From contig JAMOAY010000013.1 in assembly GCA_039908525.1 (NCBI GenBank), positions 28,939-92,938 of the forward strand: a DNA stretch of 64,000 nucleotides, written 5' to 3'. The first letter of the stretch is position 1. Every line of letters starts with the position of its first letter. The translations under genes and the position numbers were made by a program. Origin of the DNA: Magnetaquicoccus sp039908525. GTDB taxonomy: Bacteria; Pseudomonadota; Magnetococcia; Magnetococcales; Magnetaquicoccaceae. The notes under the pieces are model-generated. The model saw only the letters and a list, made by a program, of their open reading frames with translations. It searched no databases and had not been told where the DNA came from. Below are positions 47,301 through 55,700 of this stretch, piece by piece.

Positions 47301-47545
47301 GGAACAACCTGGAGGTCAGCGTGATCGGCACAGCCGACCGGTTGACCCTCGAGAACTGGTACCTGGGCACTCCGTATCACGTTGAGCAGTTCAGGACGGC
47401 CGACAATAAACGGTTGCTGGATAACCAGGTGGAGAGTCTGGTGCAGGCGATGGCGGCCTTCGCCCCGCCGGTTGTCGGGCAGATGACACTGCCGCAAAAC
47501 TACCGGGACGCCCTGGCGCCGGTGATCGCCGCCAACTGGCAATGA
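38387..47545 (+). CDS. Giant RTX-type secreted calcium-binding protein
   Basis: 3052 residues. The N-terminal 1-130 is AT-rich and contains DWDAFRHAYASGAMAM and HNQPAYEKNKDKWNNSVGRGIG, resembling DUF6973-type domains (recalled). A Gly-rich linker (about 135-167) follows. Then comes an EF-hand-like DLDGDG module (about 176-300), shared with the 35330 protein, and a helical region to about 620. A first RTX patch and eight HCBP-like repeats of about 135 residues follow, then two cadherin-like (CADG) domains (about 1702-1905), eleven RTX blocks of about 90 residues, and a C-terminal HCBP unit with an uncleaved type I export signal. No signal peptide. Exporter genes follow directly. Probable role: surface-attached or released adhesin or effector. 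Confidence 0.85.
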   Translation: MSGYDSLYVRYLQEAKAYATGYGIYPDSDRDYDWDAFRHAYASGAMAMEYGEIASHVFGDLNEIRGDLLHNQPAYEKNKDKWNNSVGRGIGKVATNNDDVARLVYAAMQRGDLIIDPQNDARRYDGYNPSDEANNGGGTRGGAGGPGDGGGAAGGLGSGGAGAGASATTPPRRDPLVLDLDGDGIETTSTRDNTVVLFDHDADGVKTGTGWVKPDDGWLVLDRNGDESIDSGRELFGADTLKSNEQLATDGFDALKDLDANSDGMIDLADSIFANLRIWRDLNQDGISQADELAALSAYSITAIGVGSTAVRTDMGNGNVQTAAGTFICSNQTTGTMGETCGSAANLDLLVNTFYRQFTDQVTLTNQAKALPNLCGSGRVRDLSEAISLSTELGDWMQLYTQQTTRQGQISMLDGCIEKWANTADLQPLKAQADALSAHGVVLNYRLAGLTAGTPAYDDFIRKLGVVERFMGFTYGGVNGQARFTPLDAGSGYLPVLLAAEQIANISLAYDRFKTDIYESLLLETRLGRYFDQIDIVMANGQVVLDFQPLENAFKQAIADNPRDGVIDLIEFLSAAGETRIKNLQWNAIGFLTTQLNNVPELGAFGEELSRWTVRLAASTEHNLSGTSRPDLLVGTVADDTLNGGNGADMLAGGAGNDTLKGGLDNDTYPFGIGAGQDTIYDYDTTAGNVDTVQMAGRLPEEVTLNRRISGIQVTNDLLLSLNGTTDTLTVANHFSGSSHKIERVAFDNGTLWSAADLDGAAAVPITSGNLYATSGNDVIDLRNPVASTLSGPGGAALNAGNDTYLFAAGAGQDVICDFDSSAGNIDTVRMVGLLPSGVVLSRSINGATVGNDLVMTISGATDSLTVRDHYWGASYTKIEQILFDDGTVWGTAELNAVPLLPTTAGNFYATSGDDVIDLRSPVASVIYGPNNSYSSNSGNDTYLFGAGAGQDRIVDGAFQVGDSIDIVRVIGALPSDVSFRHGISGDAIGSDLEITINGTTDTLTVQSFFSSDIYKIERISFDDGTTWNVADISAHLSPVLPTTATLQATSGDDLIDLRHAASTSVSMAWNLNNTGNDTYLFGTGAGQDAITDCDTTAGNSDTIQLTGLLPSAITLGRAISGSSATNNLTIAIHGTTDMLTVKDYFSGSANKIEKLLFDDGTAWSTTELDGARILPTTAGTLYLSDGVDVVDLRNPVATAIAGSSNRGNDTYLFAPGAGQDTITDNDTTAGNTDTIRMIGILPAQLTLGRRVQGNSATSDLLISLNGTTDSLAVAGYFSGNSGKIERVEFDDGTVWGTAQLDTAQALLSTGPTLYATSGSDMIDLRNPVSTIVTGPNGLTFNTGNDTYLFGIGAGQDTINDYDSTAGNIDTVQVIGLLPSAVTLTRSISGTNAGSGLVVQINGTTDAVTVGGHFPSGPLQIERVVFDNGTVWGAAEFNAAPYLPTTSTFYATSGSDLVDLRSGVSTSVSGPYGNSPNSGNDTYLFAAGAGQDKIKDDDTTAGNSDTIRIMGITPAEITLSRAISGSYLDDALVLAIHGTTDTLTVLSYFNGSANKIERVLFDDGTVWNAAVLDAAPATPTTGVLYSRSGSDVIDLRNGVATTVSGSSNAGNDTYLFGVGAGQDTINDYDTTAGNLDTVRMIGRLPSEVTLSRVSNNLVMTLNGTPDRLTVQNYFSGSAYKIERVQFDNGSVWGAFQLDNLNVNHAPTVANPVPDQTTVEDVPLTFSVNANTFADGDPGDALIFSASLANGDPLPAWLAYDAVTRTFSGTPGRDDVGAALIRVTAVDAGGLSVADIFELVVLNANTPPVVALPMVDQMVIEDLFFSFAVPDNTFVDADVGDTLTCTATLADGTPWPSWLLFDAESRTFHGTPTSTASGLLNVRLTVTDREGTPASDEFVLEIANHVLGTAAANALSGTAQRDVMEGLEGNDTLNGGAGADTLIGGPGNDTCVVDNVGDGVIENAGEGTDTVQSSVSHALGANVENLTLTGTAAINGMGNTLNNILTGNGAANTLSGGTGNDTLNGGGGADTLIGHLGNDVYVVDNAGDGVVESADEGTDTVQSHLDYTLGSDLENLTLVGSTAIRGTGNALHNMLTGNAAANTLSGGVGNDTLNGAAGADILIGGEGDDTYTVDNAGDTLLELADEGLDLVNSSVSYTLSANLERITLTGSAAVEGIGNGLDNLLTGNAAANILSGGAGNDTLNGAAGADTLIGGAGDDAYAVDNIDDRVVEVAGEGVDTVSASVNHTLADAVENLTLTGSAALRATGNELDNLLVGNAAANTLDGAAGSDTLTGGAGNDTYIVDNVGDTVVEMTGQGTDSVQSSVSYTLGANVEHLILVGNAAIDGTGNDLNNRLTGNVAVNILSGGAGNDTLNGGGGADTLIGRLGNDIYVVDEAGVVIIEEAGEGTDTVQSTVSRTLAAHLENLTLMGMEAVDGVGNELNNILTGNDASNTLSGGAGNDTLKGGAGIDTLIGGLGNDLYVIDPLDDVVIEHAGEGSDTVQSAVSYTLGANLENLTLTGTAAIDGTGNDLNNVLTGNVAANMLSGGMGNDTLNGGAGADTLTGRLGNDIYIIDNAGDWVVEMAGEGSDTVRSYLDYALGNDVENLTLVGSSVIHGTGNALNNLLTGNAAANTLTGGAGNDTLNGAAGADTLIGGEGDDTYGVDQADDAILELADEGLDLVNSSVSYTLSAHLERLTLTGAVAVEGTGNALDNLLTGNAAANMLTGGAGNDTLNGAVGADTLIGGAGNDAYMVDNIDDRIVEAAGEGVDAVSASVGYRLADHVENLTLTGSTAINATGNDLDNLLTGNAAANLLSGGAGNDTLDGGRGADTLMGGVGNDSYIVDNSGDSVVEHANEGVDRVQSSITWTLAENVDDLTLIGAGNIHGTGNPLDNQLTGTTGNNTLTGHAGNDTLDGRAGSDMLVGGAGDDAYILGRGYGSDTVRENDVTAGNTDMAQFLTDIDADQLWLRHLGNNLEVSVIGTADRLTLENWYLGTPYHVEQFRTADNKRLLDNQVESLVQAMAAFAPPVVGQMTLPQNYRDALAPVIAANWQ
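40381..43490 (+). repeat. Eight tandem HCBP-like repeats within the RTX gene
   Basis: Eight copies of a unit of about 390-415 bases. Each contains NDTYLF-x2-GAGQD, a D-T-x-A-G-N-x-D-T segment, a LPS-x-x-TL strand, NGTTD-x-LTV, then KIE-x-V-x-FD-x-GT-x-W and SGNDVIDLR. They correspond to the haemolysin-type calcium-binding related (HCBP) module. Copies differ by substitution and small indels, so homogenisation is incomplete. Confidence 0.85.
44101..47200 (+). repeat. Eleven RTX blocks with higher-order duplication
   Basis: Blocks of about 270 bases (90 residues). Each holds two or three G-G-x-G-x-D nonapeptides (NDTLNGGAGADTLIGG type), a NDTYVVDN-like strand, an EGTDTVQSSVSYTLGANVEN segment and a LTLTG-x-A-x-x-GTGN-x-LDNLLTGN closure. 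The nonapeptides bind calcium and fold as parallel beta-rolls after export. Block 1 resembles block 7, 2 resembles 8, 3 resembles 9, 4 resembles 10 and 5 resembles 11; see findings. Confidence 0.85.
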
Positions 47546-47552
47546 ATCGGGC

Positions 47553-49733
47553 ATGGATGTTTTTCAGAGCAAAACAGACAGCCCGTTGCAAGGCGAGGCG
47601 GAGACAGAAACCGATACGGGCCTGCTGGCACTGTTGAGCATGGCACACCTGCATGGCATCGCGGCGGACCGTGCCCGATTGCGCCATGAGTTCGGGCACG
47701 CACCGTTCGACACGCAGACGCTTTTGCTGGCCGCCCGATCCCTGGGCCTGACCGCTGCACGGGTGCAGCAGGATCCGGCGCGACTCCAGCGCGCTCCCCT
47801 GCCGGCCATCGCCATCGAGCGCAACGGTCGCTACCTGATCGCCGGCAAGTTCGATCCCGGAACATCCGCGCAGGGCGCTGCCCCCCGGGTTCTGATCCAG
47901 CGCCCGGGCGAGCGGTCGGCCATCCTGGACCTGCCGGCATTTTTGGCGCTGTGGACGGGAGAGTTGATCTTTTTCACCAGCAAGGCCAGTTATGTCGGTG
48001 AGCTGGCCAGGTTTGATTTTACCTGGTTCATTCCGGCCATGGTGAAATATCGCCGTCTGCTGGGGGAGGTGCTGCTGATCTCCCTGACCCTGCAACTGAT
48101 TGGTTTGGTGACCCCCCTGTTCTTCCAGGTGGTGATGGACAAGGTGCTGGTCAACCATGCCATGAAAACCCTCAACGTGTTGGCCATCGGCCTCATCGGT
48201 GCGATCCTGTTCGAAGCGCTGCTGACGGGCATTCGCACCTACCTGTTCGCCCACACCAGCAGCAAGATGGATGTCGAACTGGGCGCACGCCTGTTCAGAC
48301 ATCTCCTGCATCTGCCTGTCAGCTATTTTCAGGTGCGACGGGTGGGCGATTCGGTGGCGCGTGTCCGGGAACTGGAGAATATCCGCTCGTTTTTGACCGG
48401 CAATGCCATGACGCTGGTCCTGGATCTGCTCTTCTCTTTCGTTTTTCTGGGTGTCATGCTCTGCTACAGCACCTGGCTGACCGGCGTTGTGCTGGCGTCG
48501 ATTCCGATCTATGTCACCCTGTCGCTGCTGTTTACCCCCATCCTGCGCATGCGTCTGCACGACAAATTCAACAAGAGCGCCGAGAACCAGTCGTTCCTGG
48601 TCGAAACCCTGGGCAGTATGGACACCGTCAAGTCCATGGCCATCGAACCCCGTTGGCAACAAACCTGGGAAAAACAGCTGGCGGCTTATGTCTCGGCCGG
48701 CCTCTCCACCAACACCATCGCCATGGTCGCCAGCGGTGGTGTCACCCTGGTCAGCAAGTTGGTGACGGCCGCCATCATGTGGCTCGGGGCCACCCTGGTA
48801 CTGGATGGCCACATGACCGTTGGAGAGTTGGTCGCCTTCAACATGCTGGCCGGTCAGGTCGCTTCACCCATTTTGCGACTGGCACAACTCTGGAATGATT
48901 TTCAGCAGGTCGGCATCTCCATGAGCCGCCTGGGGGATATCCTGAATACCCACCCCGAGGTGGTTGGCCAGAAAACCCACATGCCCAGGATAGCGGGCGC
49001 CATCGAACTGGATCAGGTCTCCTTTCGTTACCGGCCGGATGCCGCCGATGTACTGCGTGCCGTCAGCCTCGCCATCCGGCCCGGGGAGGTGATCGGCATC
49101 GTGGGACGTTCCGGTTCCGGAAAAAGTACCTTGACCAGACTGGTGCAGCGTCTCTATCTGCCCGACCGGGGCAGGGTGATGGTCGACGGCCAGGATATTG
49201 CCCTGATCGACACGGCCTCCCTGCGCCACCAGATCGGCGTTGTCCTGCAGGAAAGCACCCTTTTCAGCCGTTCGATCCGTGACAACATCGCCCTCTCAAA
49301 CCCTGCCTTGCCGATCGAAAGCATCATGGCCGCGGCCAGGCTGGCCGGCGCCCATGAGTTCATTGGCGAACTGCCCGATGGGTACGATACCCTGGTGGGC
49401 GAGAATGGCACGGGCCTCTCCGGTGGCCAACGGCAACGCATTGCAATCGCCCGGGCGCTGATCACCGATCCGCGCATTTTGATACTGGATGAGGCCACCA
49501 GCGCCCTGGACTATGAATCGGAAAGGGTCATCCAGGAGAATATGCGCCGCATTTGCGCCGGTCGGACGGTGCTCATCATTGCCCACCGACTCTCTGCCGT
49601 GCGTCGGGCCAACCGTATCATGGTCATGGAACGCGGCCAGATCGTCGAGATCGGCAGCCACGATGAACTGCTGCAAAACCGCACCGGCCTCTATGCCCAT
49701 CTCTGCCAGTTGCAATCGGGAAGCCCGGCATGA
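47553..49733 (+). CDS. Type I secretion ABC transporter with C39-like domain
   Basis: 726 residues, HlyB/LapB-type. Residues about 20-140 form the C39-like domain. At the catalytic Cys position it reads TGLLALLSMAHLHG with no Cys, so the domain binds but does not cleave substrate. Six membrane helices (about 155-440) follow. The nucleotide domain has Walker A GRSGSGKST (518-526), signature LSGGQ (622-626) and Walker B ILILDEATSALD. It starts 7 bases after the RTX gene and overlaps the adaptor gene by ATGA. It exports the RTX protein upstream, by position. Confidence 0.93.
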   Translation: MDVFQSKTDSPLQGEAETETDTGLLALLSMAHLHGIAADRARLRHEFGHAPFDTQTLLLAARSLGLTAARVQQDPARLQRAPLPAIAIERNGRYLIAGKFDPGTSAQGAAPRVLIQRPGERSAILDLPAFLALWTGELIFFTSKASYVGELARFDFTWFIPAMVKYRRLLGEVLLISLTLQLIGLVTPLFFQVVMDKVLVNHAMKTLNVLAIGLIGAILFEALLTGIRTYLFAHTSSKMDVELGARLFRHLLHLPVSYFQVRRVGDSVARVRELENIRSFLTGNAMTLVLDLLFSFVFLGVMLCYSTWLTGVVLASIPIYVTLSLLFTPILRMRLHDKFNKSAENQSFLVETLGSMDTVKSMAIEPRWQQTWEKQLAAYVSAGLSTNTIAMVASGGVTLVSKLVTAAIMWLGATLVLDGHMTVGELVAFNMLAGQVASPILRLAQLWNDFQQVGISMSRLGDILNTHPEVVGQKTHMPRIAGAIELDQVSFRYRPDAADVLRAVSLAIRPGEVIGIVGRSGSGKSTLTRLVQRLYLPDRGRVMVDGQDIALIDTASLRHQIGVVLQESTLFSRSIRDNIALSNPALPIESIMAAARLAGAHEFIGELPDGYDTLVGENGTGLSGGQRQRIAIARALITDPRILILDEATSALDYESERVIQENMRRICAGRTVLIIAHRLSAVRRANRIMVMERGQIVEIGSHDELLQNRTGLYAHLCQLQSGSPA

Positions 49734-51073
49734 GCCTGCGCCAGCGCCTCGCTGCCGGTCGGGCGTTGCTCACGCATTATCGAGAGGTGTTTGTCCATTG
49801 TTGGCGGGAGCGGGACGAACTGGGGGGAGGCCTGTTCAACGAGCAGGAGGCTGCCTTCCTGCCGGCCGCCCTTGCCCTGCAGGAAAAACCCGTCTCTTCG
49901 ACAGCACGTTGGACAGGCCGCATCCTGATGAGTCTGGTCTGCGTTGTGCTCCTGTGGTCCGTGTTGGGCAAGGTGGAGGTCATCGCCAATGCCAGCGGCA
50001 AGATCATCCCATCGGATCGCACCAAGAGCATTGCCTCTGTCGAGGTGGCGGCGGTGCAGGCGCTGTATGTCCAGGAGGGGCAAACGGTCGAGGCGGGTGA
50101 TCTGCTGATGGAACTCGACGCCAGCGCCATGGATGCGGAACACGACAAGGCCGTCGGCAGCATCGTGGAGGCAACGCTGCAAATGGCGCGATCCAGCGCC
50201 ATGATCGAGGCCATCGACACGCTGAAACCGCCCCGATTGCCCGGCATGGAGGATGTTCCGGAGGAGCGCTGGCGTGCAGCCCAACAGCATCTGGACGACC
50301 AGTACCAGGCGTTTTACACCAAACGGACACGCCTGGATGGTGAAGTTGCCCGCTACGCAGAGGCTCTGCCTCTGGCCACCCGGCGCGCCCGCGATTACCA
50401 AATTCTGGCCCGTCATCACGATGTCTCCACGCATGCCTGGCTGGAGAAAGAGCAGATGCGCGTTGAGTTGGCGGGCCAGTTGGCCGACGCACAGAACCAG
50501 CGTGCCGCCCTCATCGCCCAAACCCGCAAGGAGTCGCACGATGCATGGCTGGAAGGCAGCAAGATCAGCAATGCCAGCGCGCAAGACGCCCGGCGGACCG
50601 GCGCACACAGCAAACTGCTCAGGCTGACTGCGCCCGTTGCCGGAACCGTACAACAACTGACCGTCCACACCGTGGGCGGTGTGGTCCCGGCAGCACAGCC
50701 CTTGATGCGGATCGTTCCCACAAAAAAACGGGTAGAGGTGGAAGCCTTTCTGGAAAACAGGGATATCGGGTTTGTTCTGGAAGGGCAGCGCGCCGAGGTG
50801 AAAATAGATACCTTTGATTATACGAAATACGGCACGGTGGCTGCGACGGTGACCCATGTTTCACGCGATGCCATTCAAGACGAGAAAAAGGGGCTGATCT
50901 ATTCCATCAAGGTCGCCTTGGAGCGGGAGACAATGGCCATCGAAGGAAGAGCGCTGCCATTGTCGGCGGGCATGTCGGTCAAAGTGGAGATCAAGACACA
51001 CGAGCGCCGTGTGATCGACTACCTCCTGTCCCCCCTGATCCAGCACCAGCGCGAGGCGTTGCGTGAACGTTGA
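49730..51073 (+). CDS. Type I secretion adaptor (HlyD family)
   Basis: 447 residues. Cytoplasmic N-terminus, one membrane helix (about 63-84), a long periplasmic coiled coil (about 135-290), lipoyl half-motifs (VQALYVQEGQTVEAGDLL and LTAPVAGTVQQLTVHTVGGVV) and a C-terminal beta-barrel ending PLSAGMSVKVEIKTHERRVIDYLLSPL, the family signature. It bridges the ABC transporter and TolC. It overlaps both neighbours (4 and 11 bases). Confidence 0.92.
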   Translation: MSLRQRLAAGRALLTHYREVFVHCWRERDELGGGLFNEQEAAFLPAALALQEKPVSSTARWTGRILMSLVCVVLLWSVLGKVEVIANASGKIIPSDRTKSIASVEVAAVQALYVQEGQTVEAGDLLMELDASAMDAEHDKAVGSIVEATLQMARSSAMIEAIDTLKPPRLPGMEDVPEERWRAAQQHLDDQYQAFYTKRTRLDGEVARYAEALPLATRRARDYQILARHHDVSTHAWLEKEQMRVELAGQLADAQNQRAALIAQTRKESHDAWLEGSKISNASAQDARRTGAHSKLLRLTAPVAGTVQQLTVHTVGGVVPAAQPLMRIVPTKKRVEVEAFLENRDIGFVLEGQRAEVKIDTFDYTKYGTVAATVTHVSRDAIQDEKKGLIYSIKVALERETMAIEGRALPLSAGMSVKVEIKTHERRVIDYLLSPLIQHQREALRER

Positions 51074-52577
51074 GTGGAGAGCCGCACACCATGGCTCACC
51101 GGCCATACGCCGGTGGATGCAGATGGCCGTGGTCGGGATTGCGGGTCTGTTTGCTTCTGTTTCACAGGCCAGGGAGCTGCTGGATGCCATCACCACCCCC
51201 TGGGTGGATCCCTGGCTGACCCGCCCACCGGTGCTGGATACGGGCAAGGTGCTCCCCGGGGACAGTGACCCGCCATCATGCCCTGACAGTACGGCCTGGA
51301 CCGTTGCCGGCGTGACCCATCCCCTCACTTTGAGCGAGGCGGTCGATCTGGCCCTGTGCCACAACCCGCAGGTACACAGCGCATGGGCGGCCGTCAAGGT
51401 TCAGGCAGTCGCTCTGGGTGAGGCCCGTGCCGCCTACCTGCCGACGGTGAGTGCCGGCATCAGTCGTCTCACCGACCATACCCGTTACCCGGATTCCAAG
51501 GTGCCCTCTGCCACGCTGCACAGCAGCACGCTGTCTGGCAATGTGCAGTGGCGGTTGTTTGATTTTGGCGGGAGGGGGGCAAAACGGGATGCGGCCAACG
51601 CACTGCTGAGTGCAGCACTGGCCAGTCACGATGCGGTCCTGCAGAAAACATTGACCCTTGTGGTGACAACCTACTTTGACGCCCAGACAGCGCATGCCCT
51701 CTGGCTCGCCAGGCAGACGAACGCCTCCCTGGCGCGGCAGACACTGGATACGGCCAGACGGCGGGAAGCCCACAGCGCGGGGGCCCGATCCGATACCCTG
51801 CAGGCTGTGACCGCCCTGGCCAAGGCTGAGCTGGAACGAAGTCGTGCCCAGGGGGGCTACCGCAAGGCCATCGCGGCGCTTGTCCATGTGCTGGGTCTGC
51901 CGAGCGGGGCGGAGCCGGTTCTTGTTGAAGATTTGCATGATTCCACCGGCCGACTGCAGCAGGAATTGAAGGTTTGGCTGCAGCAGGCACAGGCCAGTCA
52001 TCCGGCCATGCTTGCCGCCCGTGCACACTGGGAAGCGGCCAGGGAGAGGGTGACGGTCGTTCGTTCCGAGGGGTTGCCGAGTATAGAGATGACGGGCAAC
52101 TATTTTCAGAACGGACGACCCAATCAGGGGCTGAGCGCCACCAGAACCCAGGAAACCCTGCTGGGTGTGACGCTGAACGTGCCCCTTTTCGATGGTTTTG
52201 CACACACCTACAAAGTGCGGGGCGCGCAGGCCCAGGTGGAGCAAAAAGAGACCGAATGGCGGGATACAGAGCATCAGGTCTTGATGGAAGTGGTCAAGGC
52301 GCACGCCGACGCCAGCGCCGCGCTGGAAAACCTGACGGCATCGCGAGAACTTTTGGCCGCTGCGCAGGGGGCCATGGAGACGATGCGGCGCAGGCATGAT
52401 CGGGGAGCGGCCGACATCCTGGAAATTCTCAACACGCAAGCCGCGCTGTCCGATGCCCAACAGGAGCGGATCCGCTGCATGGCGGAGTGGCGATCTTCTC
52501 GATTGCGGCTCATCTCGACAGCGGGCATGCTGGGAACCCTGCAGATGGAGAAAAATACCGACCCCCATCCAGACTGA
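51063..52577 (+). CDS. TolC-family outer membrane channel of the type I system
   Basis: 504 residues from a GTG at 51063 overlapping the adaptor; an ATG at 51117 is possible and would shorten the signal peptide region. A signal peptide ends VSQA. Typical OEP order: LTLSEAVDLALCHNPQV, then paired helical hairpins with NVQWRLFDFGGRGAKRDAA, and the duplicated half with VTLNVPLFDGFAHTYKV. It completes the ABC-HlyD-TolC set. Confidence 0.9.
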   Translation: MNVEWRAAHHGSPAIRRWMQMAVVGIAGLFASVSQARELLDAITTPWVDPWLTRPPVLDTGKVLPGDSDPPSCPDSTAWTVAGVTHPLTLSEAVDLALCHNPQVHSAWAAVKVQAVALGEARAAYLPTVSAGISRLTDHTRYPDSKVPSATLHSSTLSGNVQWRLFDFGGRGAKRDAANALLSAALASHDAVLQKTLTLVVTTYFDAQTAHALWLARQTNASLARQTLDTARRREAHSAGARSDTLQAVTALAKAELERSRAQGGYRKAIAALVHVLGLPSGAEPVLVEDLHDSTGRLQQELKVWLQQAQASHPAMLAARAHWEAARERVTVVRSEGLPSIEMTGNYFQNGRPNQGLSATRTQETLLGVTLNVPLFDGFAHTYKVRGAQAQVEQKETEWRDTEHQVLMEVVKAHADASAALENLTASRELLAAAQGAMETMRRRHDRGAADILEILNTQAALSDAQQERIRCMAEWRSSRLRLISTAGMLGTLQMEKNTDPHPD

Positions 52578-52611
52578 CCATCCTTCATGCGTCTCGCATC
52601 GGGGAAAGTCC

Positions 52612-52680
52612 GGTGGCTTGCCTCCGTCGCCCGGTTGGCCTATGATGGCCACAGAATGGGGGTTCGCGAAGCAAGCCACG
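52612..52680 (+). promoter_or_regulatory. Foldable leader upstream of the kinase operon
   Basis: A 9-bp stem pairs GTGGCTTGC (52613-52621) with its complement (52671-52679) across 49 bases. The enclosed part has a small TGGCC/GGCCA stem and a TTCGCGAA palindrome at 52663-52670. It ends 30 bases before the first kinase start (GTG at 52710) and does not match a riboswitch class I know. Confidence 0.4.
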
Positions 52681-52709
52681 TGCCGGATGTTCTCTGAAGG
52701 AGCACGACT

Positions 52710-55700
52710 GTGTTGGTGATCTCTGAAAAACCGTCCCTGTTGATCGTGGATGATTATCCCGGCAATGTGCTGGCGATCAAGAGCATTCTCAAGGAGGAGT
52801 ACACCCTGTTTACCGCCTCCAACGGTGAAGAGGCGCTGCGCGTCGCCCACTCCGAACGGGTGGACATGATCCTTCTGGATGTCGCCATGCCGGGCATGGA
52901 CGGTTTTGAGGTCTGTACCCGTCTCAAAGCCTCGCCGGTTACGCAGGATATCCCGGTCATCTTTCTCACCGCCCTGGATGGTGCCCTGGACGAGCAGCGG
53001 GGACTGGAGGTGGGGGCGATCGATTATGTGACCAAACCCTTCAACCGCGCCACCGTGGTGGCCCGGGTGAGAAACCATCTGGAACGGTTGCGCCTGCATC
53101 GCTGGAACAAATGGATCCTGGATGCGGTGGGCGAAGGGTTGTACGGGCTTGATCTGCAGGGCCATCTCACCTTTATCAACCCGGTGGCCTCCCGCATGCT
53201 GGGATGGGAGTATGGGGAGCTTTTGGGCCAGTCACACCGGGTTTTTCATCATGCCCCGGATGATACCTCGCACCCTTGCGAGGTCTGTTCCCTGCACGAG
53301 GCGTTGCTCCATGGGGAGGTGCACCAGGAGGCGCAGGCCACCTTCTGGCGCAAGGATGGCAGCCCGTTCACGGTGGAATATACGGTCAGTCCCATCCATG
53401 AACATGGCAAATTCAAAGGGGTGGTGGTGGTCTTTCGGGATATCACGGAGCGGTTGCGCATGGCCGATGCCCTGCGCTCTTCCCGGGAAAAGGCAGAGGC
53501 GGCCAGCCTCGCCAAGTCGGAATTTCTCGCCAACATGAGTCACGAAATCCGTACCCCCATGAATGCCATCATTGGCCTGAGCGACCTGGCCCTGGGCATC
53601 AACCTGCCGGAGAGGGCCCGGGACTACCTGACCAAGATTGCCAGCTCCTCCCGTCTGTTGTTGCGGATCATCAACGACATCCTGGATTTTTCCAAGATCG
53701 AGGCGGGCAAGATGGCGCTGGAGGCGGTCTCTTTCAATCTCAGCGATCTGTTTGACAACCTGGGCAATATGTTCCGGGAGGCCGCATCGGAGAAAGGGAT
53801 TGAATTGAACATGTCCGTGATCCATGCCGTGCCGCCCATTCTGATCGGGGATGACACCCGCCTGCAGCAGGTGTTGCTGAACCTGATCAGCAACGCGGTC
53901 AAGTTTACCGAGAACGGCGAGATTGATGTGCGGGCGGTCCCGATTGACCGTACGGACCAGCAGGTGCGCATGGCCTTTTCGGTGCGCGATACCGGCATCG
54001 GCCTGGATCCCGAACACATAGCCCGCCTGTTTGACCCCTTCACCCAGGCGGACGGCTCCATCACCCGTCGTTTCGGGGGAACCGGGCTGGGGTTGCACAT
54101 CTGCAAACGGCTGGTGAACATGATGGGGGGGATGATCGATGTGGAAAGCACCCCCGGCAAGGGGTCGGTCTTTTATTTTACCGCCCAGTTCGGCTACCAG
54201 CAGAGGGAACACCCCACCGAGACCATTCTGCCGGAGCCTCTGAAAAAGATCCGCGTGCTGGTGGTCGATGACAACGAGACAGCCCGGTTGTTGATGCAGA
54301 CCATGCTGTCGGGGTTTGGCATCGTACCCACCCTGGTGGTGTCGGGGGCGCTGGCTCTGGAGGCGGTGTCGTCCGCCATCCAGCAGGGGGAACCCTTCGA
54401 TCTGGTATTCATGGACCAGCGCATGCAGCACATGAGCGGTATTGAAACCACCGAACGGCTGTTGTCGCTGGCCGCCGCCGAACATGCCCAGGGCAGACCA
54501 CCCAAAATCATCATGCTGACCGCTTTTATGAAAAAGGAGATTGAGGGCGCGGCCGGCACCGCCGGTGTGGACCGGATCCTCCAGAAACCGATCGGTCGGG
54601 TTGCCTTGTTCAATGCCATTCTCGACCTTTTTGGTGCGGAGGATGCCAAAATCTTTGACCCGAAACAGTTGGACCAGGAGGACCGGACGGAGGTGATGCA
54701 GCGCATTGGCGGGGCGCGTGTGCTGCTGGCCGAGGATAATGCCATCAACCAGCAGGTGGCCCGGGAAATTTTGCAGGGGGTGGGGCTTCTGGTACAGGTT
54801 GCCAGCCACGGTGCCGAGGCGGTGCATTTGTTGCGCAGAACCATTCAGGAGACATCGCTGCGGTACGATGTGGTATTGATGGATATCCAGATGCCGGTTC
54901 TGGACGGGGTGGAGGCCACCCGCCAGATTCGCGCCCATCCGGAACTGCGCTCCCTGCCCATCGTCGCCATGACGGCCCACGCCATGGCCGGTGATCGGGA
55001 AAAATATCTGGAAGTGGGGATGGTGGACCATGTCACCAAGCCCATCGACAAGAAATCCCTCTACGCCGCATTGATCCGCTGGATCCAGCCTCGTGCGGGG
55101 ATTGGCGGTGAGATGGACCGGGATGCCATGGCGTCGTGGGCGATCGAGCAGCACGATGACCCCTCCCTGCCGGAGTGGCTCAACCATCTGCCGGGTATTG
55201 ACGTGGCCGATGTTCTCGAACGTTTGAATCACAACCATGGCATGCTGCGGCGGCTGCTGGCAGAGTTCCGCCGTGATTTCGCCCAGTCGGCGGACAGGGT
55301 GCGCGATCTGCTCGACAGCGGTCAACCGGAGAGCCAGAATGAAGCCAAAAGGCTGGCCCATACCGTGCGCGGCATGGCGGGCAATCTGTCGGCAAAATCG
55401 TTGTTTGCAGCGGCCGAGACCCTGGAAAAGGCCATTCTGGCGGGTCAGCGACGGAGCTGGCCGCAACGGCTGGCCACCTTTCATCGGGAGTTGAAGAACA
55501 TTCTGCATACCATCGAGGCCATTGCGCCCGAGGCGGACACGACCGAGGGTGTGGAGAGTGGTGCGCCACGAGACAAGGGGGTGCGGCAGGATCTCATGGC
55601 ACGCCTGGCCGAGTTGATCGACGCGAACAACCTGACAGCCTTGCAGTGTTTTGAGGCTCTCCGCAAGATCCTGCCAGAGGAACGATGGGCGGCCGGCATG

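Noticed and set aside
44963..47554. Long open frame on the minus strand opposite the RTX array, 863 codons
   Set aside because: It runs antisense to a strongly recognisable repetitive coding region and its composition mirrors the repeats; no domain or ribosome-binding site is seen.
51063..51117. ATG at 51117 as the certain TolC start
   Set aside because: The GTG at 51063 overlaps the adaptor gene as expected in this operon; both remain possible, so the longer form is listed.
52612..52680. Considered as a cyclic-di-GMP (GEMM) riboswitch
   Set aside because: It lacks the conserved GEMM core and tetraloop-receptor pattern as I recall them, so I left it as an unnamed foldable leader.
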